Source: Pseudomonas sp. M30-35
GTDB lineage: Bacteria > Pseudomonadota > Gammaproteobacteria > Pseudomonadales > Pseudomonadaceae
NCBI RefSeq assembly: GCF_002163625.1
Contig: NZ_CP020892.1
Location: forward strand, 2,108,001-2,172,000
Length of the DNA: 64,000 bases
Direction: 5' to 3'
This document shows, piece after piece, positions 1-8,598 of this stretch (positions are counted from its first letter, which is position 1; every line of letters begins with the position of its first letter). A program made the translations under genes and the position numbers. The notes beneath the pieces were generated by a model. It was not told where the DNA came from. It ran no database searches and was given only the letters and a program-made list of their open reading frames with translations.

Positions 1-1142
<1,142 letters not shown>

Positions 1143-1150
1143 ATCAAGTA

Positions 1151-1186
1151 ACCGCTCAAGCATTCGGCTGAATTGACTTGAGCGGT
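1151..1186. terminator. Inverted repeat between convergent ligA and HU gene, possible terminator
   Basis: A perfect 10-bp inverted repeat (ACCGCTCAAG / CTTGAGCGGT) with a 16-nt loop begins 8 bases after the ligA stop, between two convergent genes. There is no clear U-run on either strand, so intrinsic termination is only a guess from position. Confidence 0.4.
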
Positions 1187-1240
1187 GCATCGTGCGGCTT
1201 ACCTACGGCTTAACGAGGTCTTGCCGACTCTCTGTGACGC

Positions 1241-1519
1241 CTAGTTGATGGCGTCAGTCAGTGCTTTGGCTGGCACGTATTTAACGACTTTCTTGGCTGC
1301 AATTTCGATGGCCTTGCCCGTTTGCGGGTTGCGCCCGGTGCGTGCTGGACGTGCAGTTACTTTCAGCTTACCAATGCCAGGAAGAGTGATTTCGTCACCG
1401 TTTTCCAGCGCATCGCTTACTATTTCGCTCAGTTGATCAAGCGCGGCACGTACAGTGGTCTTAGGGGTGTCGATGGCTTCGGCGATATCACTGATCAATT
1501 GGTCTTTGGTCATAGCCAT
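1241..1519 (-). CDS. HU-family nucleoid DNA-binding protein
   Basis: Small basic histone-like protein of 92 residues, the usual HU length, that binds and bends DNA as a dimer. The family pattern is clear: N-terminal helices (MTKDQLISDIAEA), the core GIGKLKV, and the DNA-binding arm with RPARTGRNPQTGK around the conserved Arg-Asn-Pro. The start at 1519 has a GGAG ribosome site 7 bases upstream. It is a single-gene unit facing ligA. Pseudomonas genomes usually carry several HU paralogues; which one this is cannot be decided here. Confidence 0.95.
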   Translation of the reverse strand: MAMTKDQLISDIAEAIDTPKTTVRAALDQLSEIVSDALENGDEITLPGIGKLKVTARPARTGRNPQTGKAIEIAAKKVVKYVPAKALTDAIN

Positions 1520-2057
1520 GTTGTAGCTCCTTGATTGATTGAGGGCTCTTGTCGTGCCCGCGCAGGTTACTGCGTTTTGAGTCGCAGGTATTGTTTATAG
1601 GCTATTGCCTAAAGATAGCGACCTGTTTCTGACTCGCAGTTCGACAAGAAATTCCGTTGGGAATGCATTTCTGCGATTAATAATAATCACGCTACTTGGC
1701 CGGCATGCCTGCGCTAGACCATGCGCTGCATGGCTAGCACTTGAACTTTTCAGGCCGCTTGATCAATAAGCCGTGATGACTTGGCGTCCATTAGATGTGG
1801 ACGATCTAAATCCTAGTCGCTCCATTATTCGGCGCTAGCATCAGTCTTTTGCCTGGGTTAGGCCGTGATTCATATCAACTTTTCAGCAATGAGCTGGCGC
1901 ACCGATTGTGATCGGGTGTGACGCTATTGGGGGCGAGCGGTTGGGTCTGCCATTTGCCGCAGGAGACGAGCTATTTTATCGCTAAGTGCTTGAACCGGTT
2001 GTAACTTTAAATCAAGCCGGTACAATGGCGCGGCTCGCTTCTAGTGGGCAGCGTGAT
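1520..2057. other. Intergenic region between the HU gene and ffs
   Basis: 538 bases without a convincing gene. It holds the upstream region of the leftward HU gene and, at its right end, a candidate ffs promoter (separate entry). Nothing else is recognisable. Confidence 0.6.
1999..2026 (+). promoter_or_regulatory. Candidate sigma-70 promoter of ffs
   Basis: TTGTAA, 16 bases, then TACAAT, ending about 31 bases before the mature 5' end of the SRP RNA. The start point would give a short 5' leader, consistent with processing of 4.5S RNA from a precursor. Sequence inference only. Confidence 0.45.
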
Positions 2058-2167
2058 GGTGGTCCTGCCGGTCCCCCCGCAACGATTACCCGTGAACCTG
2101 GTCAGATCCGGAAGGAAGCAGCCACAGCGGGAACATTGTGTGCCGGGGTGTGGCTGGTGGGACCGCC
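2058..2167 (+). ncRNA. ffs: 4.5S signal recognition particle RNA
   Basis: About 110-nt bacterial 4.5S RNA, the RNA core of the signal recognition particle that binds Ffh and FtsY in co-translational targeting of inner-membrane proteins. The conserved apical segment is present (GGTCAGATCCGGAAGGAAGC, followed by AGCC), as is the CCCGCAACG segment on the 5' side. The ends were set by terminal pairing: GGTGGTCC at the start pairs with GGACCGCC at the end with one wobble. An open reading frame across this stretch was discounted because the RNA explains the sequence. Confidence 0.97.
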
Positions 2168-2344
2168 TCCAATCTATAAATCCTTCAGCGTGGGGATTTA
2201 TCAGCCAAATGCGCCCTTGGCGTTGCAGTATCTAACTGCTCCATCTCTATCTCTTCAATGTCTATAGCTGCATCAGAACGCGACTAATCTTTGTCATTGG
2301 TTTATTGCGATTGATCGCTGCTGCGCGCTAAAGCTGCACGCCAT

Positions 2345-2373
2345 AAAAAAGCCCCACAATTGCGGGGCTTTTT
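2345..2373. terminator. Bidirectional terminator between ffs and a leftward small gene
   Basis: GCCCC / GGGGC stem flanked by an A-run on the left and a T-run on the right, between the rightward ffs and the leftward gene ending at 2387. It should serve both strands. Confidence 0.75.
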
Positions 2374-2386
2374 GTTTTGGCTGGGA

Positions 2387-2674
2387 TCATGCAATGCGAT
2401 AGCTTAGAACGCTGTCCTGCTCTTTCAGGGCTTTGCGCATTTCTGCGGGGATCGAGCCTGAGCGTACGGCCAGTTCCAAGCGGATTTCTTCAAGGCTTTG
2501 CGCGAAGCTCTCGGTGTCATTGAGCTGTGCTGCGCTGAGCACGCGGCTGTAGACCGTGGTTTCGGTTTCATCAAGCAGCGAAAGCACAATGCTACCGTCT
2601 GGGCGTGGCGAGCTGAAGGTGGTGCGCAGCGGGGCAAACAGGTTCTCTACATTCGACTGAATAGTGTTATCCAT
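2387..2674 (-). CDS. Small conserved hypothetical protein, DUF3509-like
   Basis: 95 residues, no signal peptide or membrane segment. Composition and pattern (FAPLRTTF, DGSIVLSL, SRVLSAAQLN, EEIRLELA) resemble the Pseudomonas DUF3509 family of unknown function; this is from memory and not verified. The downstream leftward gene at 2920-3141 shares the spaced pattern FAP...GS...S.R.L...Q.N...IE..R..LA, so the two look like diverged paralogues. It ends at the ffs bidirectional terminator. Function unknown. Confidence 0.75.
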   Translation of the reverse strand: MDNTIQSNVENLFAPLRTTFSSPRPDGSIVLSLLDETETTVYSRVLSAAQLNDTESFAQSLEEIRLELAVRSGSIPAEMRKALKEQDSVLSYRIA

Positions 2675-2845
2675 TACTTTATTCCATCCTGTGCGGTGAT
2701 TCAGTTAGACGCGAGTCTAGCTGCAAAGTTCGCTATTTGTCGGTTGTTTTGCAGTCATTTAGCGGTAAAAATGCTTGAAAACACTGCTAGAGCCGCGGGT
2801 TAGGCGTGTTTTTGCTACTAGGATTATTTTGCGTCATAGCACTAA

Positions 2846-2874
2846 AACCCGTTTCATATTCAATGAAACGGGTT
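2846..2874 (-). terminator. Intrinsic terminator of the 2920-3141 gene
   Basis: Perfect 12-bp inverted repeat (AACCCGTTTCAT / ATGAAACGGGTT) with a 5-nt loop, followed on the minus strand by TTTTAG, 46 bases beyond the stop of the leftward gene. Confidence 0.75.
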
Positions 2875-2919
2875 CTGTTTGGCGTCAGGAGAGAGCGCTG
2901 AGAAGAGAGCGCTGAGAGC

Positions 2920-3141
2920 TTATGCTGCGAGTGACTCGCGGGCGCGCTCAATTACTTGCTGGAGGCGTTCGCCATTGTATTGGCCTGGGTACAGGCGCTG
3001 GCTGTGCTTGGCTATGCCAGCCTGGTTGACAATGGTGAAGCTAAAGCTGCCTTTGCGTGCAGCGAGAATGCGGCAATCAAATGGCGCAAATGCGCTGGAT
3101 AGGGTGCGAATGGCATCCTGAATTTGTATATGTGTATTCAT
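2920..3141 (-). CDS. Small conserved hypothetical protein, probable paralogue of 2387-2674
   Basis: 73 residues, cytoplasmic by composition. The motif series AFAPFDCRI, KGSFSFTIVN, SQRLYPGQYN and IERARESLA matches the spacing of the neighbouring 95-residue protein, suggesting an old local duplication. A strong leftward terminator follows. Small proteins occupy this place between ligA and dnaX in other Pseudomonas (from memory). Function unknown. Confidence 0.7.
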   Translation of the reverse strand: MNTHIQIQDAIRTLSSAFAPFDCRILAARKGSFSFTIVNQAGIAKHSQRLYPGQYNGERLQQVIERARESLAA

Positions 3142-3642
3142 TTTTTTGGGTGTTTCCTAAAGCTACATGCGCATCATTGCGCGGATAAAGCTCCAACATC
3201 CGGCCCGGTTCAGGCTGGCGGTCTTAATGTAATCGGAGCGAAGTTGCGCGACTAAGTTCCAGTAACGATATCGTTAGCGGCGGGTTAATCGGGTCTGTAC
3301 TTCGGAGGCAGGCGGGCGTTATCGCTTAAGCGTGGCAGCCTGATCAGTCAGCAGGGTGGGTCTTGGTTGAGAGCTGTGTAGCACCGTTATACGAATGCGC
3401 TCTGAACTTGAATCCAACGAGGGGGCCTTTAAGTCTTTCGACTTAGCGTCTTATGACATTGGGCTTATTTGACTTACAGCGTGGTACGAACAACGAGCAT
3501 GATATCCGGCTGATCAAAAAATAGCCAGTGCTTTTATTGGTCATTTAGCTAGCCTGCATTTATAGCATTGTAGAGCAGATGCAATTTGCCCGGTGCTCCG
3601 TTAGGATTAGCTCACTTTTGCTTCCTCACGCGACGGGTTTCG
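3142..3642. other. Intergenic region upstream of dnaX
   Basis: About 500 bases with no supported gene. A frame open from 3586 is only an upstream extension of dnaX. A candidate dnaX promoter lies near the right end: TTGGTC (3537-3542), 17 bases, TTATAG (3560-3565). Nothing else is recognised. Confidence 0.5.
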
Positions 3643-5739
3643 ATGAGTTATCAGGTTCTTGCACGCAAATGGCGTCCGCGCACATTCAGTGAAATGGTGG
3701 GGCAGACCCACGTACTCAAAGCGCTGATCAATGCTCTGGACAGCCAACGCTTACACCATGCGTATCTGTTCACTGGCACCCGTGGTGTGGGTAAAACCAC
3801 AATCGCGCGGATTATTGCCAAGTGCCTGAACTGCGAAACGGGTATCAGTTCGACACCTTGCGGCACCTGCTCGATCTGTAAGGAAATCGATGAGGGGCGC
3901 TTCGTCGACCTGATTGAAGTCGATGCCGCGAGCCGTACCAAGGTTGAAGACACCCGTGAGCTGCTCGACAATGTGCAGTATTCGCCAAGCCGTGGTCGCT
4001 TTAAGGTTTACCTGATCGACGAAGTGCACATGCTTTCTTCGCACTCGTTCAATGCCTTGCTGAAAACCCTTGAAGAGCCGCCACCGCACGTTAAATTCCT
4101 GCTGGCCACCACTGATCCGCAAAAGTTGCCAGTGACAATTCTCTCGCGTTGCTTGCAGTTTTCGCTGAAGAACATGCCACCTGAGCGGGTAGTTGAACAC
4201 TTAACTCATGTATTGGGTGTCGAGCAGATTCCTTTTGAGGATGACGCGCTGTGGCTGCTCGGCCGTGCAGCTGATGGCTCAATGCGTGATGCCATGAGCT
4301 TGACCGATCAAGCGATCTCGTTCGGCGAAGGCAAAGTGCTCGCCGCTGACGTGCGGGCAATGCTCGGCACACTTGATCATGGCCAGGTTTACGGGGTGCT
4401 GCATGCACTGCTTGAAGGCGATGCGCGCGGCGTGATCGATGCTGTGCGTCATCTCGCTGAGCAAGGTCCTGACTGGGCTGGCGTGCTGGCTGAGATACTC
4501 AATGTATTGCACCGCGTGGCAATTGCCCAGGCGCTGCCCGATGCAGTCGATAATGGCCAAGGCGATCGCGAACGAGTGATGGCGTTGGCGCAGGCGTTAC
4601 CTGCGGAAGATATCCAGTTTTATTACCAGATGGGTTTGATCGGTCGTCGCGATTTGCCACTGGCACCGGATCCACGTAGCGGCTTTGAGATGGTGCTGCT
4701 GCGTATGCTGGCGTTCAGGCCCGCCGATACCGACGACGCGCCGAGGGTGGCGCTAAAGCCAGTAGGGATTAGCCAAGCCACTGCTAATCCCCAACCAGAA
4801 TCAGTGGCTGGCGCTGCACAAGCAGCTCCGGCAGCTATTCCGGCGCCTCTTAATCCGGTAATAGAGACGCCTGCGCCTGTGACGACTCAGCCAGTAACGG
4901 CCCCTGCGGCAACAGTCGCTAGCGAGCCCGTTGCCGAGCCGGTGCCTGAACCCGCAGTAGAGGCTATAGCTGATCAGCCAGCGCCAGTGGCTGAAGTTGC
5001 GCCTGCACCGGCCCCGGTTGTTGCTGCCGCGCCTGAATCAAGTACCGCGCCTGCGGTAACCAGCTTGCCTTGGGAAGAACAAGCGAGTGAGCCACTTGTC
5101 GGCGTAGAAGCGGCTGCTGAGTTGGTTAATCCGCCGGCTGAAATCATCGAGGCAATCGAGCAGGGCGCTCAGGTGATTGCCGTGGCTGAGCCAGAAGCCG
5201 ACGAAGCGGATGATGACGAGCCGCCACTGGATTATGATTACGTAGAAGTAGATGCTGACTCGATTGATTACGACTTCGACTCAGTTGAGCCTTCGCTACC
5301 GGCCGAGGCTGAACCACAACCCGCCATGCAGCCCGCAACCGGACTCGCGGCCGATTGGTTGCAGTTGTTTCCCGAGTTGGGTCTGTCGGGCATGACCGGT
5401 AGCATTGCAGCTAATTGCACGCTTATCTCGGTGGAAGGCGATAGCTGGTTGTTGCACCTTGATCCCGGCCATAGCGCGTTGTTCAATGCGACTCAGCAGC
5501 GTCGTTTGAATGATGCGCTCAATGCTCAGCAAGGCCGCGCCATCGAGCTGAAAATTGAATTGATTACCCCTGAACAGGAAACCCCTGCACAGGCCGCTGC
5601 ACGCAAGCGCGCGAATCGCCAGCGTGATGCAGAAGAGTCGATCAACAGCGATTCTTATGTGCAGCAAATGATCCAGCAGTTCACCGCAGTAATCCGTGCG
5701 GAAAGTATTGAACCGATTGATACCCCAGTTAACCCCTGA
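3643..5739 (+). CDS. dnaX: DNA polymerase III subunit gamma/tau
   Basis: Clamp-loader ATPase subunit of DNA polymerase III, 698 residues. The start is ATG at 3643 ([12 protein letters not shown], the family N-terminus); the 19 codons upstream in frame look non-coding. Walker A is GTRGVGKT at residues 45-52, the zinc cysteines are at about 61-79, the Walker B region is DEVHMLS and the sensor is LSRCLQF. Residues from about 390 to 560 form a long Pro/Ala/Val/Glu-rich linker, followed by a tau-like C-terminal domain. I see no E. coli-type A-AAA-AAG slippery site, so separate gamma production is not evident. ybaB follows 17 bases after the stop, as is usual. Confidence 0.97.
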   Translation: MSYQVLARKWRPRTFSEMVGQTHVLKALINALDSQRLHHAYLFTGTRGVGKTTIARIIAKCLNCETGISSTPCGTCSICKEIDEGRFVDLIEVDAASRTKVEDTRELLDNVQYSPSRGRFKVYLIDEVHMLSSHSFNALLKTLEEPPPHVKFLLATTDPQKLPVTILSRCLQFSLKNMPPERVVEHLTHVLGVEQIPFEDDALWLLGRAADGSMRDAMSLTDQAISFGEGKVLAADVRAMLGTLDHGQVYGVLHALLEGDARGVIDAVRHLAEQGPDWAGVLAEILNVLHRVAIAQALPDAVDNGQGDRERVMALAQALPAEDIQFYYQMGLIGRRDLPLAPDPRSGFEMVLLRMLAFRPADTDDAPRVALKPVGISQATANPQPESVAGAAQAAPAAIPAPLNPVIETPAPVTTQPVTAPAATVASEPVAEPVPEPAVEAIADQPAPVAEVAPAPAPVVAAAPESSTAPAVTSLPWEEQASEPLVGVEAAAELVNPPAEIIEAIEQGAQVIAVAEPEADEADDDEPPLDYDYVEVDADSIDYDFDSVEPSLPAEAEPQPAMQPATGLAADWLQLFPELGLSGMTGSIAANCTLISVEGDSWLLHLDPGHSALFNATQQRRLNDALNAQQGRAIELKIELITPEQETPAQAAARKRANRQRDAEESINSDSYVQQMIQQFTAVIRAESIEPIDTPVNP

Positions 5740-5756
5740 ATACCGAGGACAACACC

Positions 5757-6086
5757 ATGATGAAAGGTGGCGGCATGGCCGGCTTGATGAAGCAGGCGCA
5801 GCAGATGCAAGAAAAAATGCAGAAAATGCAGGAAGAATTGGCCAATGCAGAAGTAACCGGTCAATCCGGTGCAGGCTTGGTCAGTGTTGTCATGACAGGG
5901 CGCCACGACGTCAAGCGCATCAGCCTGGATGACAGCCTGATGCAGGAAGACAAGGAAATCCTTGAAGACCTGATCGCTGCTGCTGTTAACGATGCTGTGC
6001 GTAAAGTTGAGCAGAACAGCCAGAGTAAAATGGCAGGCATGACTGACGGCATGCAACTGCCGCCAGGCTTTAAAATGCCTTTCTAA
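5757..6086 (+). CDS. ybaB: YbaB/EbfC nucleoid-associated protein
   Basis: 109-residue YbaB/EbfC family protein, a small dimeric DNA-binding protein almost always placed between dnaX and recR. The N-terminal [21 protein letters not shown] and the core [17 protein letters not shown] are typical, with a C-terminal tail ending LPPGFKMPF. The start follows a GAGGA ribosome site. Co-transcription with dnaX is likely from the 17-base gap; the inverted repeat after the stop may separate it partly from recR. Confidence 0.96.
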   Translation: MMKGGGMAGLMKQAQQMQEKMQKMQEELANAEVTGQSGAGLVSVVMTGRHDVKRISLDDSLMQEDKEILEDLIAAAVNDAVRKVEQNSQSKMAGMTDGMQLPPGFKMPF

Positions 6087-6122
6087 GGAACCTCTGCCTG
6101 CAGTCAAATCGTATGACTGCTT

Positions 6123-6163
6123 ATACATCTGGGCTGATGTTTTACTGACCAGCCCAGATGTAT
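6123..6163. repeat. 13-bp inverted repeat between ybaB and recR
   Basis: Perfect arms ATACATCTGGGCT and AGCCCAGATGTAT with a 15-nt loop, 37 bases after ybaB. There is no U-run, so it could be an attenuator, a processing site or a weak terminator rather than a standard intrinsic terminator. Confidence 0.55.
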
Positions 6164-6242
6164 TTCATCCTGCCGTGCTCTTCAGCTGACAGGTTTGGAT
6201 GACCCTCAAATTGTTCGCTGTATTGCCCACACGAGTATTGCC

Positions 6243-6845
6243 ATGAGCTTTAGCCCATTGATTCGTCAGTTAATCGATTCCTTGCGAGTATTGCCGGGAG
6301 TGGGGCAGAAGACTGCTCAACGTATGGCTTTGCAGTTGCTTGAGCGTGATCGCAGTGGTGCTTTGCGTTTAGCACAGACCCTGACGCAGGCGATGGAAGG
6401 TGTTGGCCACTGTCAGCAGTGCCGCACGCTCAGTGAAGAAGACATTTGCCACATCTGCCAAGACACACGGCGCGACGACACGCTGTTGTGTGTGGTCGAA
6501 GGGCCGATGGATGTTTACGCTGTCGAACAAACAGGCTTTCGCGGCCGTTACTTTGTGCTCAAGGGCCATTTGTCGCCGCTTGATGGGCTTGGGCCTGAGG
6601 CTATTGGTATCCCGCAGTTGCTCGCTCGCATTGAGCAGCAAGGCACTTTTAGTGAAGTGATTCTGGCAACCAACCCGACGGTTGAGGGTGAAGCAACCGC
6701 ACACTACATCGCTCAACTGTTAGCCAATAAAGGCATGATCGCTTCGCGTATTGCTCACGGCATGCCGCTGGGCGGAGAGTTGGAGTTAGTCGATGGCGGC
6801 ACCTTGGCGCACGCTCTGGCAGGGCGTCGACCGATCACTGTTTAA
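6243..6845 (+). CDS. recR: Recombination mediator RecR
   Basis: RecR (200 residues) works with RecF/RecO to load RecA at gaps. The start was set at ATG 6243 ([21 protein letters not shown]), giving the usual length; an upstream in-frame start adds 16 unrelated residues. Visible domains are a helix-hairpin-helix ([13 protein letters not shown]), a four-cysteine zinc finger (CQQC ... CHIC), and a Toprim domain beginning [14 protein letters not shown] with the later [12 protein letters not shown] motif. It is the last gene of the dnaX-ybaB-recR group. Confidence 0.97.
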   Translation: MSFSPLIRQLIDSLRVLPGVGQKTAQRMALQLLERDRSGALRLAQTLTQAMEGVGHCQQCRTLSEEDICHICQDTRRDDTLLCVVEGPMDVYAVEQTGFRGRYFVLKGHLSPLDGLGPEAIGIPQLLARIEQQGTFSEVILATNPTVEGEATAHYIAQLLANKGMIASRIAHGMPLGGELELVDGGTLAHALAGRRPITV

Positions 6846-6958
6846 GCGAGCTGAGCGCACGCTAATCCTGTGCATTGCCACTCTGCCAATGCACGACAGT
6901 GCAGGGTGACTGCCAAGCCTAAGCGACTGATTGCTGCAAGCCACTGGATATTTGCTAT

Positions 6959-6973
6959 TGAGAAGCATTACCA
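6959..6973 (+). promoter_or_regulatory. Fur-box-like site upstream of fecI
   Basis: TGAGAAGCATTACCA matches the 7-1-7 Fur motif TGATAATnATTATCA at 11 of 14 scored positions. It lies about 40 bases before the ECF sigma start, where iron repression of a FecI-type regulator is expected. Confidence 0.6.
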
Positions 6974-7012
6974 TTAGCGTCTTCTGATAAAAGATGCCTG
7001 TGAGTGCGCGCA

Positions 7013-7525
7013 ATGTCGGTGGTTGAGTTGTCTTCCGAGCAGTATGTACAACGTCTCTACACTGACCATAATGGTTGGCTGAATGTCTGGCTGCGCCGGC
7101 GTCTTGGTTGTGCGCATAACGCCGCGGATCTGGCGCAAGATACTTTTGTGCGCTTGCTCAGCTCACCTGAAAATCTAGCTTCGCTGCGCCAGCCACGAGC
7201 TTATCTTTCAACCATCGCCCATGGATTGGTGGTTAATTTCTGGCGTCGCCAGTCAGTTGAGCGTGCCTACCTTGATGCCTTGGCTGCGCAGCCAGAAGCA
7301 TTGGCGCCTTCGCCCGAAGAACGCGAGTTGATAGTTGAAACCCTATTGGCCATCGACGCCATGCTTCTGCGTCTGCCGAGCAAGGTGCGTCAGGCGTTCC
7401 TGTTATCGCAGCTTGATGGGTTGACGTACGCTGTCATCGCCCAGCGTCTGAGTGTTTCTGAGCGCATGATTAAAAAGTATATGGCGCAAGCCATGCTGCA
7501 TTGCTTGATGCTGGCGCAAGAATAG
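7013..7525 (+). CDS. FecI-type ECF RNA polymerase sigma factor
   Basis: ECF sigma-70 factor of about 170 residues, of the iron-starvation class. Region 2 is seen as NAADLAQDTFVRLL and region 4 as VRQAFLLSQLDGLTYAVIAQRL with the helix-turn-helix SVSERMIKKYMAQ. Possible starts are ATG 7013 or in-frame GTG 7004; I chose the ATG. The fecR gene follows one base after the stop, and a TonB receptor with an N-terminal signalling domain follows that. This is the standard FecI-FecR-receptor cell-surface signalling layout. Expression is probably iron-repressed through the Fur-like box just upstream. Confidence 0.93.
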   Translation: MSVVELSSEQYVQRLYTDHNGWLNVWLRRRLGCAHNAADLAQDTFVRLLSSPENLASLRQPRAYLSTIAHGLVVNFWRRQSVERAYLDALAAQPEALAPSPEERELIVETLLAIDAMLLRLPSKVRQAFLLSQLDGLTYAVIAQRLSVSERMIKKYMAQAMLHCLMLAQE

Positions 7526-7526
7526 C

Positions 7527-8486
7527 GTGTCTGCATCAAGCGATTTCCACGTCCTTGAACAAGCCGCGCAATGGTTCGCGCTGTTAGCCAGCGAGCAGGT
7601 CAGCGACCAGCAACGCGAGGCATGGCAGCTATGGATCGCGAGTAATCCTGCGCATCAAGTCGCCTGGCACCAGGTGGAGCAGATCAGCGGTCAATTCCAG
7701 ACGTTGCCTGTGGCTCAGCGCGGAGTTGTACGCAGTGCTTTGCAATCGGGCGCTCGTACCCGGCGCCAGGTACTTGCCGGTCTATTACTACTCAGCGGCG
7801 GCGCAGTGCTGAGCTTGGCGGTGTCGCGTAGAGCATTGCAGGGTTGGCTGGCTGATCAGGCCAGTACAACGGGGCAAATCAAGCAAATACGCTTGGCTGA
7901 TGGCGGCCAGTTGTGGCTGAACAGCAACAGCTCAGTTGATATCACTTACGACCACCAGCAACGGCTGGTGCACCTATGGCAAGGTGAGTTGCTACTCGAA
8001 AGTGCAACTGATACTCAGCAACCCGCGCGGCCGATGTGTGTTGAAACCAGCGATGGCCGACTGCAGGCGCTGGGCACTCGTTTCAGCGTGCGCAAACGCC
8101 AGAACGGCAGCTTGCTTAGTGTCTTTGCTGGCGCGGTACGAATTACCTGTCAAAGCGGTGCGACCGAGGTGGTGCAAGCCGGAAAGCAGGTGTGGTTCGA
8201 TCAACGGCAGATTGGCCGCATCAGCCCGGCATCACCTGCGCGCAATGCCTGGCAGCGCGGCATGTTGCTGGCGGATGACCGTTCGCTCGGCGACTTCATT
8301 AGCGAGCTTGCCGAGCATGTACCCGGCTATTTGGCGGTTGATCCACGGATTGCTGATCTGCGCATCGTCGGTGCCTTTGCGTTACATGACCCTGAACGCA
8401 TCTATGCGGCGCTTGAGGCGAGCTTGCCGATACGGGTCAATCGGCGCTGGTCGTGGTGGGTGACTCTGGAACCGCGAACAAGTTAA
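7527..8486 (+). CDS. FecR-type anti-sigma/sigma regulator
   Basis: 319-residue inner-membrane FecR homologue that relays the receptor's periplasmic signal to the adjacent ECF sigma factor. The N-terminal cytoplasmic part (AAQWFALLAS, WQLWIASNPAHQVAW) is the DUF4880-type anti-sigma region. A hydrophobic segment (about residues 83-100, VLAGLLLLSGGAVLSLAV) is the single membrane span, and the FecR periplasmic domain follows (IRLADGGQLWLNSNSS...). The GTG start at 7527 is 1 base after the fecI stop, so translation is probably coupled. Confidence 0.94.
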   Translation: MSASSDFHVLEQAAQWFALLASEQVSDQQREAWQLWIASNPAHQVAWHQVEQISGQFQTLPVAQRGVVRSALQSGARTRRQVLAGLLLLSGGAVLSLAVSRRALQGWLADQASTTGQIKQIRLADGGQLWLNSNSSVDITYDHQQRLVHLWQGELLLESATDTQQPARPMCVETSDGRLQALGTRFSVRKRQNGSLLSVFAGAVRITCQSGATEVVQAGKQVWFDQRQIGRISPASPARNAWQRGMLLADDRSLGDFISELAEHVPGYLAVDPRIADLRIVGAFALHDPERIYAALEASLPIRVNRRWSWWVTLEPRTS

Positions 8487-8516
8487 AGCGCTGAATGCGG
8501 CCAGTGTTTTAGCGAA

Positions 8517-8531
8517 TGAGAATTAATTTTA
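8517..8531 (+). promoter_or_regulatory. Second Fur-box-like site, upstream of the TonB receptor
   Basis: TGAGAATTAATTTTA fits the Fur 7-1-7 motif at about 10 of 14 positions. It lies in the 112-base gap between fecR and the receptor gene, and suggests an additional iron-responsive promoter. Confidence 0.45.
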
Positions 8532-8598
8532 TTTTTAGGTTCCCTTTTTCACGACTCGTTTGGCTTAGTTATATAACCATCTGTCAAAGGGTCATCCG

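Noticed and set aside
1986..2267. 93-residue open frame across the ffs region
   Set aside because: The stretch is fully explained by the 4.5S RNA with its conserved apical sequence and terminal pairing; no ribosome site.
3586..3642. Longer dnaX start (19 extra codons)
   Set aside because: The extra residues lack family similarity; the conserved N-terminus begins at ATG 3643.
4700..5300. Programmed frameshift in dnaX producing gamma
   Set aside because: No A-AAA-AAG-type heptamer with stem-loop is visible in the linker region.
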